Counted from the stretch's first letter, positions 7,668-15,664 are shown. The stretch is DNA of 64,000 nucleotides from Agrococcus sp. ProA11 (GCF_039880525.1 NZ_CP156989.1:1426001-1490000), one strand, 5' to 3'. Numbers and translations are program-made. The notes: generated by a model not told the origin, from the letters alone.

Positions 7668-8282
7668 TCACAGCTCGTCGAGCAGTGCTTCCATCTCGGC
7701 GATCTCCGACGTTTGGTCGTTGATGATGCGCTCGGCCAGCTCGACCGCGCCGGCGTTCTCGCCCGCGGCGACCTCGGCCTCCGCCATCTCCACGGCGCCG
7801 TCGTGGTGCACGATCATCTGCTCCACGAACAGCCTCGATGCCTCAGGTCCCGGTGCCTCCTCGAGCAGTTCCATGTCGGATTCCGACATCATGCCGCCGC
7901 CTGTGCCTGATCCATGGTCCATGCCTTCCATGTCGCCGGGAGTCTCGCCCCAGGCTTCGAGCATGGCGTTCATGCGCGCGATCTCCGGCAGCTGCGCCGC
8001 CCGGATGCGTTCGGCGAGGTCGGCGACGCGCTCGTCGACGCCGGATTTGGCCAGCAGCGTGTCGGACATCTCGATGGCCTGTTGGTGATGGGCGATCATG
8101 TTCATCGCCAACATCACGTCGTCCTGGTTGAAGTCCGTCGCCCCCGCGCTGCCAGCGCTGTTCTCCGTGGGGCTGCTCGATGTCGAGGGGCTCGTGGCGG
8201 GCTCGGACGCGGCGGAGCAGCCGGTGAGGACGAGGGCGATCGTGAGCGCGCTCGCTGCGAGCGCGCGCTTGGGTGCATGCAT
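7668..8282 (-). CDS. DUF305 lipoprotein (possible metal-binding protein)
   Basis: A 204-residue lipoprotein: signal peptide with LVLTGC lipobox near residue 20, a Ser/Thr/Pro-rich linker, then a DUF305 domain (ferritin-like helical bundle). The two hallmark motifs are MIAHHQQAIEMS and MIVHHDGAVEMA, each a His-His pair followed by Glu-Met, with a Met/His-rich loop between them (MEGMDHGSGTGGGMMSESDM). DUF305 proteins often occur in copper and other metal-resistance loci, where the His/Met motifs suggest metal binding. The start at 8282 is supported by a GAGAGAAG stretch upstream and by the signal peptide; the frame stays open upstream but is not protein-like. A 40-base hairpin lies 32 bases upstream. 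Confidence 0.9.
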   Translation of the reverse strand: MHAPKRALAASALTIALVLTGCSAASEPATSPSTSSSPTENSAGSAGATDFNQDDVMLAMNMIAHHQQAIEMSDTLLAKSGVDERVADLAERIRAAQLPEIARMNAMLEAWGETPGDMEGMDHGSGTGGGMMSESDMELLEEAPGPEASRLFVEQMIVHHDGAVEMAEAEVAAGENAGAVELAERIINDQTSEIAEMEALLDEL

Positions 8283-8314
8283 GGTGTTCTTCTCTCTGTC
8301 AGTAAGGATTTGTT

Positions 8315-8354
8315 GGAGCCGATGCGGCTGCATGAGCGCAGCCGCATCGGCTCC
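8315..8354. repeat. Perfect 17-bp inverted repeat upstream of the DUF305 gene
   Basis: The arm GGAGCCGATGCGGCTGC and its exact complement enclose a 6-base loop (ATGAGC). On the DUF305 strand it would fold in the 5' leader, ending about 32 bases before the start codon. It could be a terminator separating ccsB from DUF305, an attenuator, or a leftover of insertion. No T-run follows on either strand. Confidence 0.6.
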
Positions 8355-8405
8355 ATCAAGTCCGGCTGATCGAGAGCACGATGAGCGAAGGGGTGGGGGC
8401 GAACC

Positions 8406-8451
8406 GTGCGAAGAACGGGAAGGAGCGCACCGGTGGTGCGCTGGTTCGCAC
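8406..8451. repeat. Nested inverted repeats in the ccsB-DUF305 spacer
   Basis: An outer 7-bp pair (GTGCGAA / TTCGCAC) encloses an inner perfect 8-bp hairpin AGCGCACC-GGT-GGTGCGCT at 8424-8442. It lies about 150 bases downstream of the ccsB stop and may end that transcript. The rest of the 8283-8604 spacer contains no convincing gene. Confidence 0.45.
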
Positions 8452-8543
8452 GACCCATCGCACTGGGGAGGCCGGCAGCAGCTGCCGCGTGCCCTTACGA
8501 GAGGTCCTTGGCGAGTCAGTGTCTGCTGTATATGCAGCATGCA

Positions 8544-8567
8544 CTGACCATACATCAAATGCTGACC
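8544..8567 (-). promoter_or_regulatory. Operator-like motif sharing GTATGGTCAG with the cmtR operator
   Basis: Read on the minus strand, GGTCAGCAT (8567-8559) and GTATGGTCAG (8553-8544) form a direct repeat. The same GTATGGTCAG occurs at the cmtR operator (561-570) and GGTCAGCAT is one of its half-sites. Control of DUF305 by CmtR or a related sensor is inference; no promoter boxes are clear. Confidence 0.35.
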
Positions 8568-8604
8568 TACGAGGACGTGGAGATGGCGGGCTACGCCCGT
8601 GGCG

Positions 8605-9543
8605 TCAGAGGCCGCTGTAGGCGTGCAGGCCGGTGAAGAACTGGTTGACGATCGTGAAGTTGAAGATGATCGCGGCGAAGCCGATGATCTGCAACCAGGC
8701 CGAGCGCGAGCCGCGCCAGCCGCGCGTCGCCCGCGCGTGGATGTAGCCGGCGTAGATGACCCAGATCACGAAGGTCCAGACCTCCTTGGTGTCCCAGCCC
8801 CAGTAGCGGCCCCAGGCGTGCTCTGCCCAGATGGCGCCGGCGATGAGCGTGAAGGTCCAGAAGATGAAGCCGATCACGCCAACCCGGTAGGCGAGATCCT
8901 CGAGCTGCACGGGTGTGGGCAGCGAGCGCAAGAAGCCGTTGTCGCGGCGCTCCTTGATGAGCTGGAGGACGCTCAAGCCCGTGCCGAGTCCCATGAAGCC
9001 GGTCGCGAGCGTCGCGACAAACACGTGGATCACGAGCCAGTACGTCTGCAGCGCCGGCGGCAGCGGCGTCACCGCGACGTAGTAGTTCACAGTCGCGACG
9101 CCCAGGAAGACGGTGGCGAGCCCCGTGAAGAAGACGCCCAGGAAGTTCAGGTCCTTCCACAGCCGTGACAGCACGAAGACACCCACGATCACCGCGACGC
9201 CGGTGAGCGCGAACTCGTACATGTTCGCCCAGGGCACCCGGCCGGCAGCCAGACCGCGCAACAGTGCGCCGCCCAGATGCAGCGCCCACGCGAGCACGAT
9301 CAGGGTGAAGCCGATGCGGGCGCCGCGCCCTGCTGCTGCTCCGGGCGCGACCACACCTACGCTCGGCTCCGCGGGCGCGGCATGCGCGCCGGCCCCGACC
9401 GGCTCGCGCACCGCCGCGGGCACGGGTTTGGCCGCCGATCTGCGGGCGACATCGACCGCGTACGCGATGAACGCCAGCGTGTACACCGCCATCGCCGAGT
9501 AGACGAGCAACAGCGAGTAGGCGTCAAGATCAGCCACGGGCAT
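8605..9543 (-). CDS. ccsB: Cytochrome c biogenesis protein CcsB/CcsA (heme exporter/ligase subunit)
   Basis: System II heme-handling protein of 312 residues. The C-terminal half carries the WWD-like heme-binding block HAWGRYWGWDTKEVWT, plus flanking helices and the conserved His in HVFVATLATGF and in GYIHARATRGW. At least six membrane helices are visible, with a Pro/Ala-rich loop near residues 35-70. The ATG at 9543 (MPVADLDAYSLL) immediately precedes the first helix. It completes, with ResB, the cytochrome c synthetase but is separated from resB by NlpC/P60 and DUF305 genes. QcrC, a diheme c-type cytochrome encoded at 49 kb, is an obvious client. Confidence 0.93.
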   Translation of the reverse strand: MPVADLDAYSLLLVYSAMAVYTLAFIAYAVDVARRSAAKPVPAAVREPVGAGAHAAPAEPSVGVVAPGAAAGRGARIGFTLIVLAWALHLGGALLRGLAAGRVPWANMYEFALTGVAVIVGVFVLSRLWKDLNFLGVFFTGLATVFLGVATVNYYVAVTPLPPALQTYWLVIHVFVATLATGFMGLGTGLSVLQLIKERRDNGFLRSLPTPVQLEDLAYRVGVIGFIFWTFTLIAGAIWAEHAWGRYWGWDTKEVWTFVIWVIYAGYIHARATRGWRGSRSAWLQIIGFAAIIFNFTIVNQFFTGLHAYSGL

Positions 9544-9822
9544 GGAGTCGATCGTACCGTTCAGCGCTAGCTGTTCGACACAAGCCACGTGTGGCGGTGC
9601 CGACGAGCGTGTGCTGACTAGGCTTGACTGAAGATCGGACCGCATCTGCCAAGTGCGTGTAGTCGGCAGTGGGACCAGGCGGGGCAGCGCGCGTCCGTCG
9701 GACCGGGAGGGGAATATTGTCGCATTTGGGGCTGGCGTCGTGAGCCGCCCACGTTCAATCCAGCGCCGACCTCGGTTCGTATGCGATCGTCGGCCCGGCG
9801 CACCGGGTCGCGGGCTTCGGTG

Positions 9823-10785
9823 ATGAGCGCCGCTGACACCGTCGGTCCACTGCTGCCGCCGAGCTTCGACCAATTCCTGCTCCCGGCCTCGCCGATCGTG
9901 CCCGTGCTGCCGGCGGCCTCGGTGATTCTCGCCATCGCGTATCTGGTGGGTGTTGTGCGGTTGCGGCGGCACGGACACTGTTGGCCGTGGCTGCGCTCCA
10001 CCTGCTTCCTGCTCGGCTGCGCGCTGATGGCCGTGGTCACCGGCGCGGGGATCGACGCCTATGGCCAGCTGATGTTTTCCATTTTCATGTTCCAGCAGCT
10101 CGCGCTGATGATGGTGATCGCCCCGCTGCTCGTTCTCGGATCTCCAGGAACCCTGCTCCTGCGCGCCACGCCACATCGTGGCCTTGGCGGCACGGTGCTT
10201 CGGGTCGCCTTGTGTGGGTTGCGCTCGAGAGCGGCCCGGTTCGCGCTGCATCCAGCGCTCGTCATTCCGTTGATGCTGCTGTCCTTCTTCGGGTTCTACG
10301 TCGGCGGGGTAGCGGACGTGGTGCTGCGATCTTCGATCGGTCACGTCCTCCTTGAAATCGTGTTTCTCATCGTGGGGATCTTGATCACCACGCCGCTGGT
10401 GTCGTCGGACCCGCTCCCTCGGCGAACCTCGTACCCGAGCCGACTCTTCGATGTCTTTCTCGAGATGCAGGTCCATGCCGCTTTCGGCCTCGTGATGCTG
10501 TTCGCTCCCACAGTGGTCGTGCCCTACTTCGCCACCGCCACTCCGGAGTCGTGGGATATCGACCCGGTTCGTGACCAGGGCATAGCCGGAATTCTGGCGT
10601 GGACGTTCGGGGAGCTACCCCTGCTCGCGATGCTGATCGTGACGCTCGCACGATGGCAGCGCGGCGACAGGCAGCGCGCAACGCGGGCCCAGGGTCGCGC
10701 CGATGAAGAGGGGGATGCATACAACGAGTACCTGCAGCGCCTGCATCAGCGCGAGCAGGACAGCGACCGTGACGGGCGGAGATGA
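9823..10785 (+). CDS. CtaG-like cytochrome c oxidase assembly membrane protein
   Basis: Polytopic protein of ~320 residues with seven hydrophobic segments, matching the caa3-type oxidase assembly factor CtaG (Caa3_CtaG) family, which is linked to copper insertion into oxidase. Conserved blocks visible are YGQLMFSIFMFQQLALMMVI, LGSPGTLLLRATP, EIVFLIVGILITTPL, EMQVHAAFGLVML and DQGIAGILAWTFGELP. The ATG at 9823 (MSAADTVGPLLPP) starts just before the first helix; an in-frame ATG at 9781 adds 14 basic residues, and neither has a strong ribosome binding site. The C-terminal tail is hydrophilic. It is divergent from ccsB; the 279-base spacer holds no further gene. Confidence 0.88.
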   Translation: MSAADTVGPLLPPSFDQFLLPASPIVPVLPAASVILAIAYLVGVVRLRRHGHCWPWLRSTCFLLGCALMAVVTGAGIDAYGQLMFSIFMFQQLALMMVIAPLLVLGSPGTLLLRATPHRGLGGTVLRVALCGLRSRAARFALHPALVIPLMLLSFFGFYVGGVADVVLRSSIGHVLLEIVFLIVGILITTPLVSSDPLPRRTSYPSRLFDVFLEMQVHAAFGLVMLFAPTVVVPYFATATPESWDIDPVRDQGIAGILAWTFGELPLLAMLIVTLARWQRGDRQRATRAQGRADEEGDAYNEYLQRLHQREQDSDRDGRR

Positions 10786-10859
10786 ACACTCCGTGCGGTC
10801 GCGGGAACGCCACGGCAGCCCCCGCTGGGTGGTTCCCGATGAGGCCGGCGCCATCTTGA

Positions 10860-10884
10860 ACGGCGTACGCGACGCGTACGCCGT
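10860..10884. promoter_or_regulatory. Perfect 25-bp palindrome before lnt
   Basis: Arms ACGGCGTACGCG and CGCGTACGCCGT flank a single central A. It lies 31 bases before the ATG at 10916 and supports that start over GTG codons further upstream. A TetR- or MerR-like operator is possible; the cognate regulator is unknown. Confidence 0.5.
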
Positions 10885-10915
10885 CCCGCGCGGGCCGCGG
10901 GTGCCGGACGGAAGA

Positions 10916-12571
10916 ATGCGGCTGTCATCGATGCTTGATACCGGCGGGCCGCCGCAGCGGATAACCGCGGGTGCCACCGTTGGCGCCGTGGCCTCCTCGA
11001 GCCTCCGCTCGGTGTCCTCGCTCATGATCGCCATGGCCGCCAGCGTGCTCGGCGGTCTCTGCCTGGCCGCGGCCGCTGCGCCCTGGGATGCATGGCCTCT
11101 CGCGATTGTCGGGGTCGCGCTCTGCCTGCTTGCACTGCGCGGCCGCTCGCCGCTCTTGGCCGCCGCAGTCGGGAGTGCTGGCGGTGCGGCGTTGTACGCA
11201 GTACAGATCTCTTGGATTGCGGTCTATCTCGGTCCCGTTCCTCTCGTCGGCCTCACGGCACTGATGGCATCGTGGTACGGACTGGGCGGCATCGCCGCGG
11301 CGTGGACCTGGCGTCTGATGAGTCGGCTGCCCCGGACCGTGGCGGCGCCCGCTACGAGCACGGCGCTCGCCGCTGTCTGGAGTGCGCGAGAGTCGCTCTC
11401 TTCGGCGTTCCCATGGGGTGGCTTCCCGTGGGGCAGGCTCGCCCATACCCAAGCCGGCGGCCCGCTGGCCGAGCCGATCGCCTGGGTCGGCATGCCCGGG
11501 CTCACCTTTCTGATCGCCGCGATAGGCGCTGCCTCTGCTGTCGCGTTGGCACACCGGAACGTAACGCTGCTGCGGGCATCGACCTGGCCGGTAGCGGCGG
11601 CTGTGATTGCATTGCTCGTTCCGAGCGTGCCCCTTGCGCCGCTCGGCGAGCTGCGCGTCGGGGCGGTGCAAGGAGCCTCGGAGGCCGGCTTGCTCGCCCC
11701 GTACGTCCCAGGTCAGATCCTCGCGCAGCACGCCGAAGCCTCGGAGCGGCTCGCGGGCGAAGAGATGGATGTCCTCGTCTGGCCCGAGAACGCCGGCGAG
11801 ACTGACCCTCAACGCGACGCCGATGCGGCGGCGACGATCGATCGCGTGCAAGAGATGGTTGACGCGCCCATAGTCCTGGGCGCCATCCAGACGACATCGG
11901 AGGCGACGTACAACTCATTGCTGCTGTGGGACGACGGGGTGCGTGCGGAGTACCGCAAGCGTCGGCCAGTTCCCTTCGCCGAGTACCTGCCGGCTCGGCC
12001 GATCCTTGCTCCGGTGCTCGACTGGCTGGGTTTTCTGGACTTCATTCCCCGCGATTACAGCATCGACCCGACAAGCGTCAACGCGTTCGATGTCGCGGGC
12101 ACGGCCGCCGGACTCTTCATCTGCTTCGACATCGTCGACGACGGGCTACTACGGGAATCGATCCTCGAGGCAGGCGCCACGATCCTCTTCTCACCATCGA
12201 ACAATGCCGACTTCGGTAAGGGCAGCCCGCAAAGCCTCCAGCAACTCGCCATCGCTCGGCTCCGAGCCATGGAGTCAGGCCGCGCACTCGTTCTCTCGTC
12301 GACCGTCGGCACCAGCGCCGTCATCCTCCCCGACGGAAGCACCATCGATCGACTTACGGCCTACGAGCCTGGCGTCATGCTCGAAACGCTACCGCTCAGC
12401 GACACCGTGACACCGGGCATTGCCCTCGGTGGCGCCATCGAGATCGCGGTAAACAGCCTCGCGGCGTTCTCGACCGCGGCTGCGCTCCTGCTACCCCCAA
12501 GGATTCAGCGACGGCGCTGGAGTTCGGAAGGACGCGTGGACTCAGCTGGGCGCATCGCTGAAGGCGGCTAG
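10916..12571 (+). CDS. lnt: Apolipoprotein N-acyltransferase
   Basis: Membrane enzyme of 551 residues that N-acylates the lipid-modified Cys of lipoproteins. An N-terminal bundle of hydrophobic helices (residues ~30-230) precedes a carbon-nitrogen-hydrolase (nitrilase-type) domain. Catalytic positions are visible: the Glu in VLVWPENAGE, the Lys in YRKRRPVPFAEYLP and the Cys in GLFICFDIVDDG. The start is uncertain: ATG 10916 (MRLSSMLDT, with GGACGGAAG upstream) is chosen because a perfect palindrome lies just upstream, although the frame is open further 5' into ctaG. Placement beside lipoprotein genes and a second-copy-like lspA suggests dedicated lipoprotein maturation in this island (inference). 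Gene order is ctaG-lnt, same strand. Confidence 0.9.
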   Translation: MRLSSMLDTGGPPQRITAGATVGAVASSSLRSVSSLMIAMAASVLGGLCLAAAAAPWDAWPLAIVGVALCLLALRGRSPLLAAAVGSAGGAALYAVQISWIAVYLGPVPLVGLTALMASWYGLGGIAAAWTWRLMSRLPRTVAAPATSTALAAVWSARESLSSAFPWGGFPWGRLAHTQAGGPLAEPIAWVGMPGLTFLIAAIGAASAVALAHRNVTLLRASTWPVAAAVIALLVPSVPLAPLGELRVGAVQGASEAGLLAPYVPGQILAQHAEASERLAGEEMDVLVWPENAGETDPQRDADAAATIDRVQEMVDAPIVLGAIQTTSEATYNSLLLWDDGVRAEYRKRRPVPFAEYLPARPILAPVLDWLGFLDFIPRDYSIDPTSVNAFDVAGTAAGLFICFDIVDDGLLRESILEAGATILFSPSNNADFGKGSPQSLQQLAIARLRAMESGRALVLSSTVGTSAVILPDGSTIDRLTAYEPGVMLETLPLSDTVTPGIALGGAIEIAVNSLAAFSTAAALLLPPRIQRRRWSSEGRVDSAGRIAEGG

Positions 12572-12741
12572 GCCATGACGCGGCCGGATCAGTCGACCAG
12601 AACCGTTTCGGAGCAGCTGCGCCGCCGGATCACACTTTCGCGATACCTCCACTGACCGCCGCAGGATCTGAACGCTGGCTCGCGGCGTTGCAGAGCAGCT
12701 CGCGCACGCCACGAGCGGATGCCGCTCCGTGGCCACCGTGT

Positions 12742-13671
12742 TCAGCGCAGGCGCACTCCGCGCGCGTTGAGGAACGACTCCGGGTTGGCGAGTGTGCCGC
12801 CGACGCGGAGCTGGAAGTGGAGGTGACAGCCGGTGGAGTATCCAGTGGAGCCTTCATAGGCCACGACCTGGCCAGCGCTCACCCGCTGGCCTGGGTAGAC
12901 GTGCGCTGGTCGGGCCATGTGGAAGTACTCGCTCTGCACACCGCCACCGTGATCGATGTAGAGCATGTTCGCGCCGTAGGTGTCGCGAGAGCGCAGCGTC
13001 ACGGTGCCGTCGGCGACAGCGTAGATCGGGGTGCCGCAGCCGGCGGCGATGTCGATGCCGGCGTGCAGCTTGCTTCCCAGATTGCCGAGCGGGTCGTTGC
13101 GCCAGCCGTAGGCGGAGGTGAAGCGGCCGTAGTGCGGGCTGACCCATCCACTGCTGCTTGGCTCGGCCACTGGGACGGAGCCGCCGCCACCGCTGCCGCC
13201 ACCGTTCTGTGCGGCTTCCTCCGCACGTTGCTGCTGCTCGGCGATCGCCCGCTGGCGCGCCGCCTCACGCTCAGCCGCCTCACGAATACGGCGCTGCCGC
13301 TCTTGCTCGGCGAGCCACGCGCGGTGTCGCTGACCGGCCTGGTAGTCATCTTCAGTCGCGGCCCGGTTCTCGACCAGCACTGTCAGTTGCGCCTCCAGCT
13401 CGACCTTGTGCTCCTGCTGCGCGGCGACCGCAGCCTGTGCGGCCGCCGCCGCCTCTTGGGCGGCCGCATACGACTCGTCGGCGGCGACCTTGAGCTCATG
13501 GAGCGCGTCGCGGGCGACCACAGCCTGATCCTGCAGCGCCTGCGCGGTGTTGGCGTCCTGCTGCGCCTGCTCGTAGAGCGTGTCGGCGGTGCCGGCGGCG
13601 CGATCCATCATGTCCAGCCGGTGCAGCCAGGTGTCGGCGGAGCCCGGGTTGGCGAACAGCTCCGCGCTCAT
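12742..13671 (-). CDS. M23 (LytM) peptidase, N-terminally truncated
   Basis: A 309-residue cell-wall endopeptidase fragment. The C-terminal M23 domain is intact, with the zinc motif KLHAGIDIAAGCG (HxxxD), AVADGTV and HLHFQLRVGG. A coiled coil (residues ~20-150, rich in Ala, Gln and Glu) and a Gly-rich linker precede it. The coding pattern extends upstream of the ATG (AEQLAAQLARSGGTGD) without start codon or signal peptide. It then meets the TGA of the CDF gene, which lies in the same frame at 13731-13729. The true 5' end, including the signal peptide, has therefore been lost at a junction near 13722-13731. Without a signal peptide export is unlikely, so this is probably a non-functional remnant, although it could be translated after czcD. 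Confidence 0.8.
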   Translation of the reverse strand: MSAELFANPGSADTWLHRLDMMDRAAGTADTLYEQAQQDANTAQALQDQAVVARDALHELKVAADESYAAAQEAAAAAQAAVAAQQEHKVELEAQLTVLVENRAATEDDYQAGQRHRAWLAEQERQRRIREAAEREAARQRAIAEQQQRAEEAAQNGGGSGGGGSVPVAEPSSSGWVSPHYGRFTSAYGWRNDPLGNLGSKLHAGIDIAAGCGTPIYAVADGTVTLRSRDTYGANMLYIDHGGGVQSEYFHMARPAHVYPGQRVSAGQVVAYEGSTGYSTGCHLHFQLRVGGTLANPESFLNARGVRLR

Positions 13672-13728
13672 GTCGCCGGTGCCGCCAGAGCGAGCGAGCT
13701 GCGCCGCGAGCTGCTCTGCGACGCCCGG

Positions 13729-14679
13729 TCACGGGTGGCGGACGGCATCAGACTCCTGCTCGCTGATCCGGGCGGTCTCGACCTGGAAGGTGGAGTGATG
13801 CACTGCAACGGGGAAGTGCTCTGCGACGCACTGCTGGATGTCTTCGAGGACGTTGGCCGCGTGCCCATCGGTGAAGCAGCCGTCGTCGACCACCACGTGG
13901 GCGCTGATCGTTGGCAGACCAGTCGCGACGGTGGAGGCGTGCAGATCGTGGACACCCTCGACGTGCTCGAGCTCCAGGATGTGGCGACGCACGTCGTCGA
14001 GGTCGAGCCCCTTCGGCGTGAACTCCATGAGCACGCCAGCGGTCTCCTTCATGAGCATGAGCGCCCTGGGCGCGATGAGTGCAGCGATGAACAGGCCCGC
14101 AATCGCGTCGGCCTGTTGGAAACCCGTCGTCGAGATCACGATCGCGGCGACAATGACGCCCAGCGAGCCGAGCGCATCGTTCAGCACCTCGAGGAACGCG
14201 GCCCGCATGTTGAAGTTGGAGCCACGGGCGGATGACAGCACCAGGATCGCGGCGATGTTCACGACGAGCCCGATCACCCCGAACACCAACAGTTCCGAGC
14301 CTGGGATTTCTGGTGGCTGGAAGAGCCGGCGTATGCCCTCGACCGCCGCGTACACGCCGACGGCGAGCAGCAGGGTCGCTTGCCCGAGCGCGGCAATCAC
14401 CTCGATGCGACGGAACCCCCACGTCCGTTTCGATGTCGACGGCCGCCGCATCAGCGTCGCGGCGATCAGTGCGATGAGCAACCCCGAGGCATCGGTGATC
14501 GCATGCGCCGTATCGGTGAGCAGCGCGAGGCTGCCCGTCACGACCGAACCGATCAACTGAGCGACGACGATCGTCGCCGTCAGCCCGAAAGCGATTCCAA
14601 GCCGGATGCGGAAGTCGGCTGCTACCTGACCGTCGCCGGCGGTCGCGCCATGGCTATGCCCGGCTCCCATCGGCGCCAT
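13729..14679 (-). CDS. Cation diffusion facilitator (CzcD-like Zn/Co/Cd exporter)
   Basis: Metal/H+ antiporter of 316 residues. It starts with a His-rich leader (MAPMGAGHSHGAT), followed by six membrane helices. Metal-site motifs are LLTDTAHAITDASG in helix 2 and LNDALGSLGVIVAA in helix 5 (HxxxD and NDxxxS-type positions). A cytoplasmic C-terminal domain follows (VRRHILELEHVEGVHDLHA, HVVVDDGCF). Its start overlaps the upstream ArsR gene by 26 bases, so the pair forms one operon. The last residues (ISEQESDAVRHP) may derive from the recombination junction with the M23 gene, because the frame continues across the TGA. Confidence 0.93.
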   Translation of the reverse strand: MAPMGAGHSHGATAGDGQVAADFRIRLGIAFGLTATIVVAQLIGSVVTGSLALLTDTAHAITDASGLLIALIAATLMRRPSTSKRTWGFRRIEVIAALGQATLLLAVGVYAAVEGIRRLFQPPEIPGSELLVFGVIGLVVNIAAILVLSSARGSNFNMRAAFLEVLNDALGSLGVIVAAIVISTTGFQQADAIAGLFIAALIAPRALMLMKETAGVLMEFTPKGLDLDDVRRHILELEHVEGVHDLHASTVATGLPTISAHVVVDDGCFTDGHAANVLEDIQQCVAEHFPVAVHHSTFQVETARISEQESDAVRHP

Positions 14680-15058
14680 CCTCTCCAGTCATGCCCAGGT
14701 CATCGGCTCGAGCGGTGAGGTGGGCGCAAAGCGCATGCTGCGAGCCGGCCGCCTCAAGCAGCCGCTCAGCGGCGGCGACTAGGTCCCCCAGGGGCCTCGA
14801 GTGCGCGAGCGCGTACCAAGTCGAGCGCCCGTCGACTCTCGCCCTGACCAATCGGCACGCCGCCAGGAACGCAATATGCTTGCTCACCGTCGATTGTGCG
14901 AGGCCGAGGTGATCAACCAAGTCTCGCACGCGATGCTCGCCCAAGGACAGGTGCTGGAGCACGCTCAACCGTGACGGGTCCGCGAGCGCTTGAAACAGAT
15001 GCGCGAACGCCTCGGTCGCCTCGACGTCCAGCTCGCGCCGCTTGCTTAACATCGTCAT
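14654..15058 (-). CDS. ArsR-family metalloregulatory repressor
   Basis: A 134-residue winged-helix repressor: ALADPSRLSVLQHLSLGEHR, then the recognition helix LGLAQSTVSKHIAFLAACRLV and the beta-wing VDGRSTWYALA. It lacks the Cys-x3-Cys of the cmtR product; a Cys-containing helix end (LAACRLV) and a C-terminal HALCAHLTARADD could contribute metal ligands. The start at 15058 has in-frame alternatives two codons later. The 3' end overlaps the CDF exporter, which it presumably represses in the absence of Zn, Co or Cd (inference). A dyad containing ATCAC and GTGAT lies just upstream. Confidence 0.88.
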   Translation of the reverse strand: MTMLSKRRELDVEATEAFAHLFQALADPSRLSVLQHLSLGEHRVRDLVDHLGLAQSTVSKHIAFLAACRLVRARVDGRSTWYALAHSRPLGDLVAAAERLLEAAGSQHALCAHLTARADDLGMTGEDGADGSRA

Positions 15059-15066
15059 GCAGCGAT

Positions 15067-15090
15067 GATATCACTCACGAGCGATGTGAT
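15067..15090. promoter_or_regulatory. Imperfect dyad upstream of arsR (ATCAC-N12-GTGAT)
   Basis: ATATCAC and GTGATCG face each other about ten bases upstream of the arsR start, inside an AGCGATG direct repeat. This placement suits an ArsR autoregulatory operator. The remaining sequence to 15330 contains no gene I can support; the bases at 15309-15330 are the first copy of the module-boundary repeat. Confidence 0.35.
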
Positions 15091-15308
15091 CGATGCGGCG
15101 CGGCTGTCGCACGCAGGCGCAGCACTCTTCAAGCCGAGGCCGGCTGCGACCTCGAGCGTCAGCGCTCCAGACCTCAGTGAAAATCCCCGGATAACCAATC
15201 GCCGGTTGGTGAGCCCGCGGCTTCCGGAACCGCGACAACTACCGGCTCCGCATGCGGCTCATCGTCGGCGGACTATCCGAATGACCCACGCTCAACGGCG
15301 AAGAGCCT

Positions 15309-15330
15309 GATATCCCCGATACCCAGTCAA
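15309..15330 (+). repeat. Module-boundary repeat, copy A
   Basis: GATATCCCCGATACCCAGTC, the most diverged of three same-orientation copies. It abuts the truncated 5' edge of the IS256 remnant. Confidence 0.6.
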
Positions 15331-15337
15331 ATCGGGG

Positions 15338-15664
15338 ATGGAGCACTCCCACCCGGCAGCGGCAGAGATGCTCGACGAAGCGCGAGACGAACTGCTCGCA
15401 TTCGCCGCGTTCCCCTCCCAGCACTGGCAGCAGATCTGGTCCACGAACCCGCTCGAGCGGCTGAACAAGGAGATCAAACGCCGCACCAAGGTGGTCGGCA
15501 CCTTCCCCAACCCCGCCGCTCTCCTGCGGCTCGCTGGGCACGTGTTGATCGAGCAGCACGACGAATGGGACAGCGCCGACCGCCGCTACTTCAGCGAGAA
15601 CTCCATGCGCCTGCTCGAACTGATCCACGAGGAGATGACCATCCCCGAACTCGCTGCTGCATAA
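15338..15664 (+). pseudogene. IS256-family transposase, C-terminal remnant
   Basis: 108 residues matching the C-terminus of IS256-type transposases: AEMLDEARDELLAFAAFPSQ, HWQQIWSTNPLERLNKEIKR (the conserved block around the last catalytic Glu), VVGTFPNPAALLRLAGHVLIE and YFSENSMRLL. The N-terminal ~300 residues with the first Asp residues are missing and copy A of the boundary repeat sits at the break. Sequence after the stop (GAGAAACTCCACCACTCAGC) resembles an IS256-type right end. Not functional. Confidence 0.85.

Noticed and set aside
8381-8620. Plus-strand frames in the ccsB-DUF305 spacer
   Set aside because: No ribosome binding site or domain, and they cross inverted repeats.
12572-12741. 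Possible gene or IS end between lnt and the M23 fragment
   Set aside because: Only short shadow frames; no domain, repeat or clear hairpin found.
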